DNA of 64,000 nucleotides from Schizochytrium sp. CCTCC M209059 (lineage: Eukaryota; Sar; Bigyra; Thraustochytrida; Thraustochytriidae): the NCBI GenBank assembly GCA_000818945.1, contig KN805399.1, positions 62,001-126,000 on the forward strand, written 5' to 3'. A program made the translations under genes and the position numbers. The first letter of the stretch is position 1; each line of letters starts with the position of its first letter. The notes under the pieces are model-generated. The model searched no databases. It was not told the origin of the DNA and saw only the letters and a list, made by a program, of their open reading frames with translations. Below are positions 63,489-64,000 of this stretch, piece after piece.

Positions 63489-64000
63489 CTACTCGTCATC
63501 TTCGACAATAATGGCAAGCTCCATGAGTCCCTTGAGCGTTCGCTGTACAAAGGATGATAATGCATCAAGTCAGTAATCGTCCTCTTGCGGACTTCATCTT
63601 CCACCCATACATAACTTACAAAGGCGTGTTCAACAACAGGCTTGTACCTGTATTGTGCGGTTTCGGTCTGCTGAGCAAGCGCAAGGAGTGCGTGCATGGA
63701 TGGCCGATCGAGCTCGGGGAGAACGGACTTGAGCGTCGTCTTGATCTCCTCGCGCGTCAAGCAGCCGGCTCCATCTTCGTCAAGCTCGCGAAAGGCTGCC
63801 AAGAGCTCCTCTTCGAGCTGGTCCCGGTCGCGGCCAAAGACCATACCCCAACCGTCCGAAGCATGCAGTGTCTGCATGCGCTCCTGCTTTTCCACCAACT
63901 TTTGGCTATAATGCATGCACGAGTGCACCATGAAGGCCACGCGGGACACCTCGGCGCCATAGTCAATCATGCCCCGTTCATCCTCCTTGACTTCCGAAAG
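63489..64000 (-). CDS. EF-hand protein, C-terminal part (5' end outside window)
   Basis: Two exons are visible: from the window edge to 63620, and 63542-63489, ending TAG. Together they encode about 145 residues. The frame is open to the right edge (LSEVKEDERGM), so the gene continues. A helical region (SRVAFMVHSCMHYSQKLVEKQERM) is followed by one EF-hand, DEDGAGCLTREE, which has Ala at loop position 5 and so may bind Ca2+ weakly. A partner helical pair follows, with a last exon reading RTLKGLMELAIIVEDDE. Splicing is needed; the unspliced frame runs into unrelated sequence. The family is not identified. Confidence 0.75.
63543..63619 (-). other. GT-AG intron in the EF-hand gene
   Basis: Donor gtaagt at 63619, branch-like ttactgac, acceptor tgtacag ending at 63543; 77 nt, phase 0. 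Splicing gives a short acidic C-terminus. The donor and branch match those of the K+ channel intron. Confidence 0.82.

Overview
This is a nuclear eukaryotic chromosome segment. It holds large open frames with very few introns (two GT-AG introns, 143 and 77 nt, are visible), monocistronic genes on both strands, A-rich contexts before several start codons and AATAAA signals. The gene set includes an XPC/Rad4 repair factor, a giant VPS13, a BK-type K+ channel, NME7, a TTLL ligase, COMMD2, ESS2, a DEGS-like desaturase and AMT1-type ammonium transporters. It points to a flagellate-forming protist. A stramenopile of the thraustochytrid/labyrinthulomycete kind is my best guess from gene style, but this is inference.

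Layout. 1-3239 (-): unrecognised coiled-coil protein running off the left edge. 3954-6320 (+): dihydroceramide/sphingolipid desaturase with extra N- and C-terminal modules. 7461-10322 (+): SAM-domain protein. 10487-13060 (-): XPC/Rad4. 13667-29431 (+): a single 15.8-kb frame for a 5254-residue VPS13 bridge-like lipid transfer protein. 29684-30730 (-): NME7. 31410-35434 (-): voltage-sensing, RCK-bearing K+ channel. 36703-38880 (+): organellar-type PNPase without S1. 39850-41232 (+): CHASE-domain membrane protein ending abruptly. 41855-42583 (-): TXNDC15-like membrane thioredoxin. 42813-45218: a decayed, TIR-bounded element with a Ulp1-type protease relic. 45407-47842 (-): tubulin ligase. 48261-48908 (+): COMMD2. 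49214-50086 (+): membrane-anchored dual-specificity phosphatase. 50620-51450 (-): ESS2 splicing factor. 51451-56605: about 5 kb with no supportable gene, full of microsatellites. 56606-58114 and 59521-61059 (+): tandem ammonium transporters. 61127-63115: an apparently intact IS630-Tc1-mariner-type transposon with perfect 29-bp TIRs. 63489-64000 (-): 3' end of an EF-hand gene.

Genes are mostly in divergent and convergent pairs. Divergent starts are separated by roughly 0.4-1.3 kb of repeat-rich DNA and convergent ends by roughly 0.2-0.6 kb. There is no operon logic, but several products share themes: cilium (NME7, TTLL, TXNDC15-like), membrane lipid (desaturase, VPS13) and nitrogen uptake (two AMTs). 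The strongest candidates for something undescribed are the two mobile elements: the DD83E-spaced transposon and the Ulp1 relic with GGGTAAAACCTT ends.
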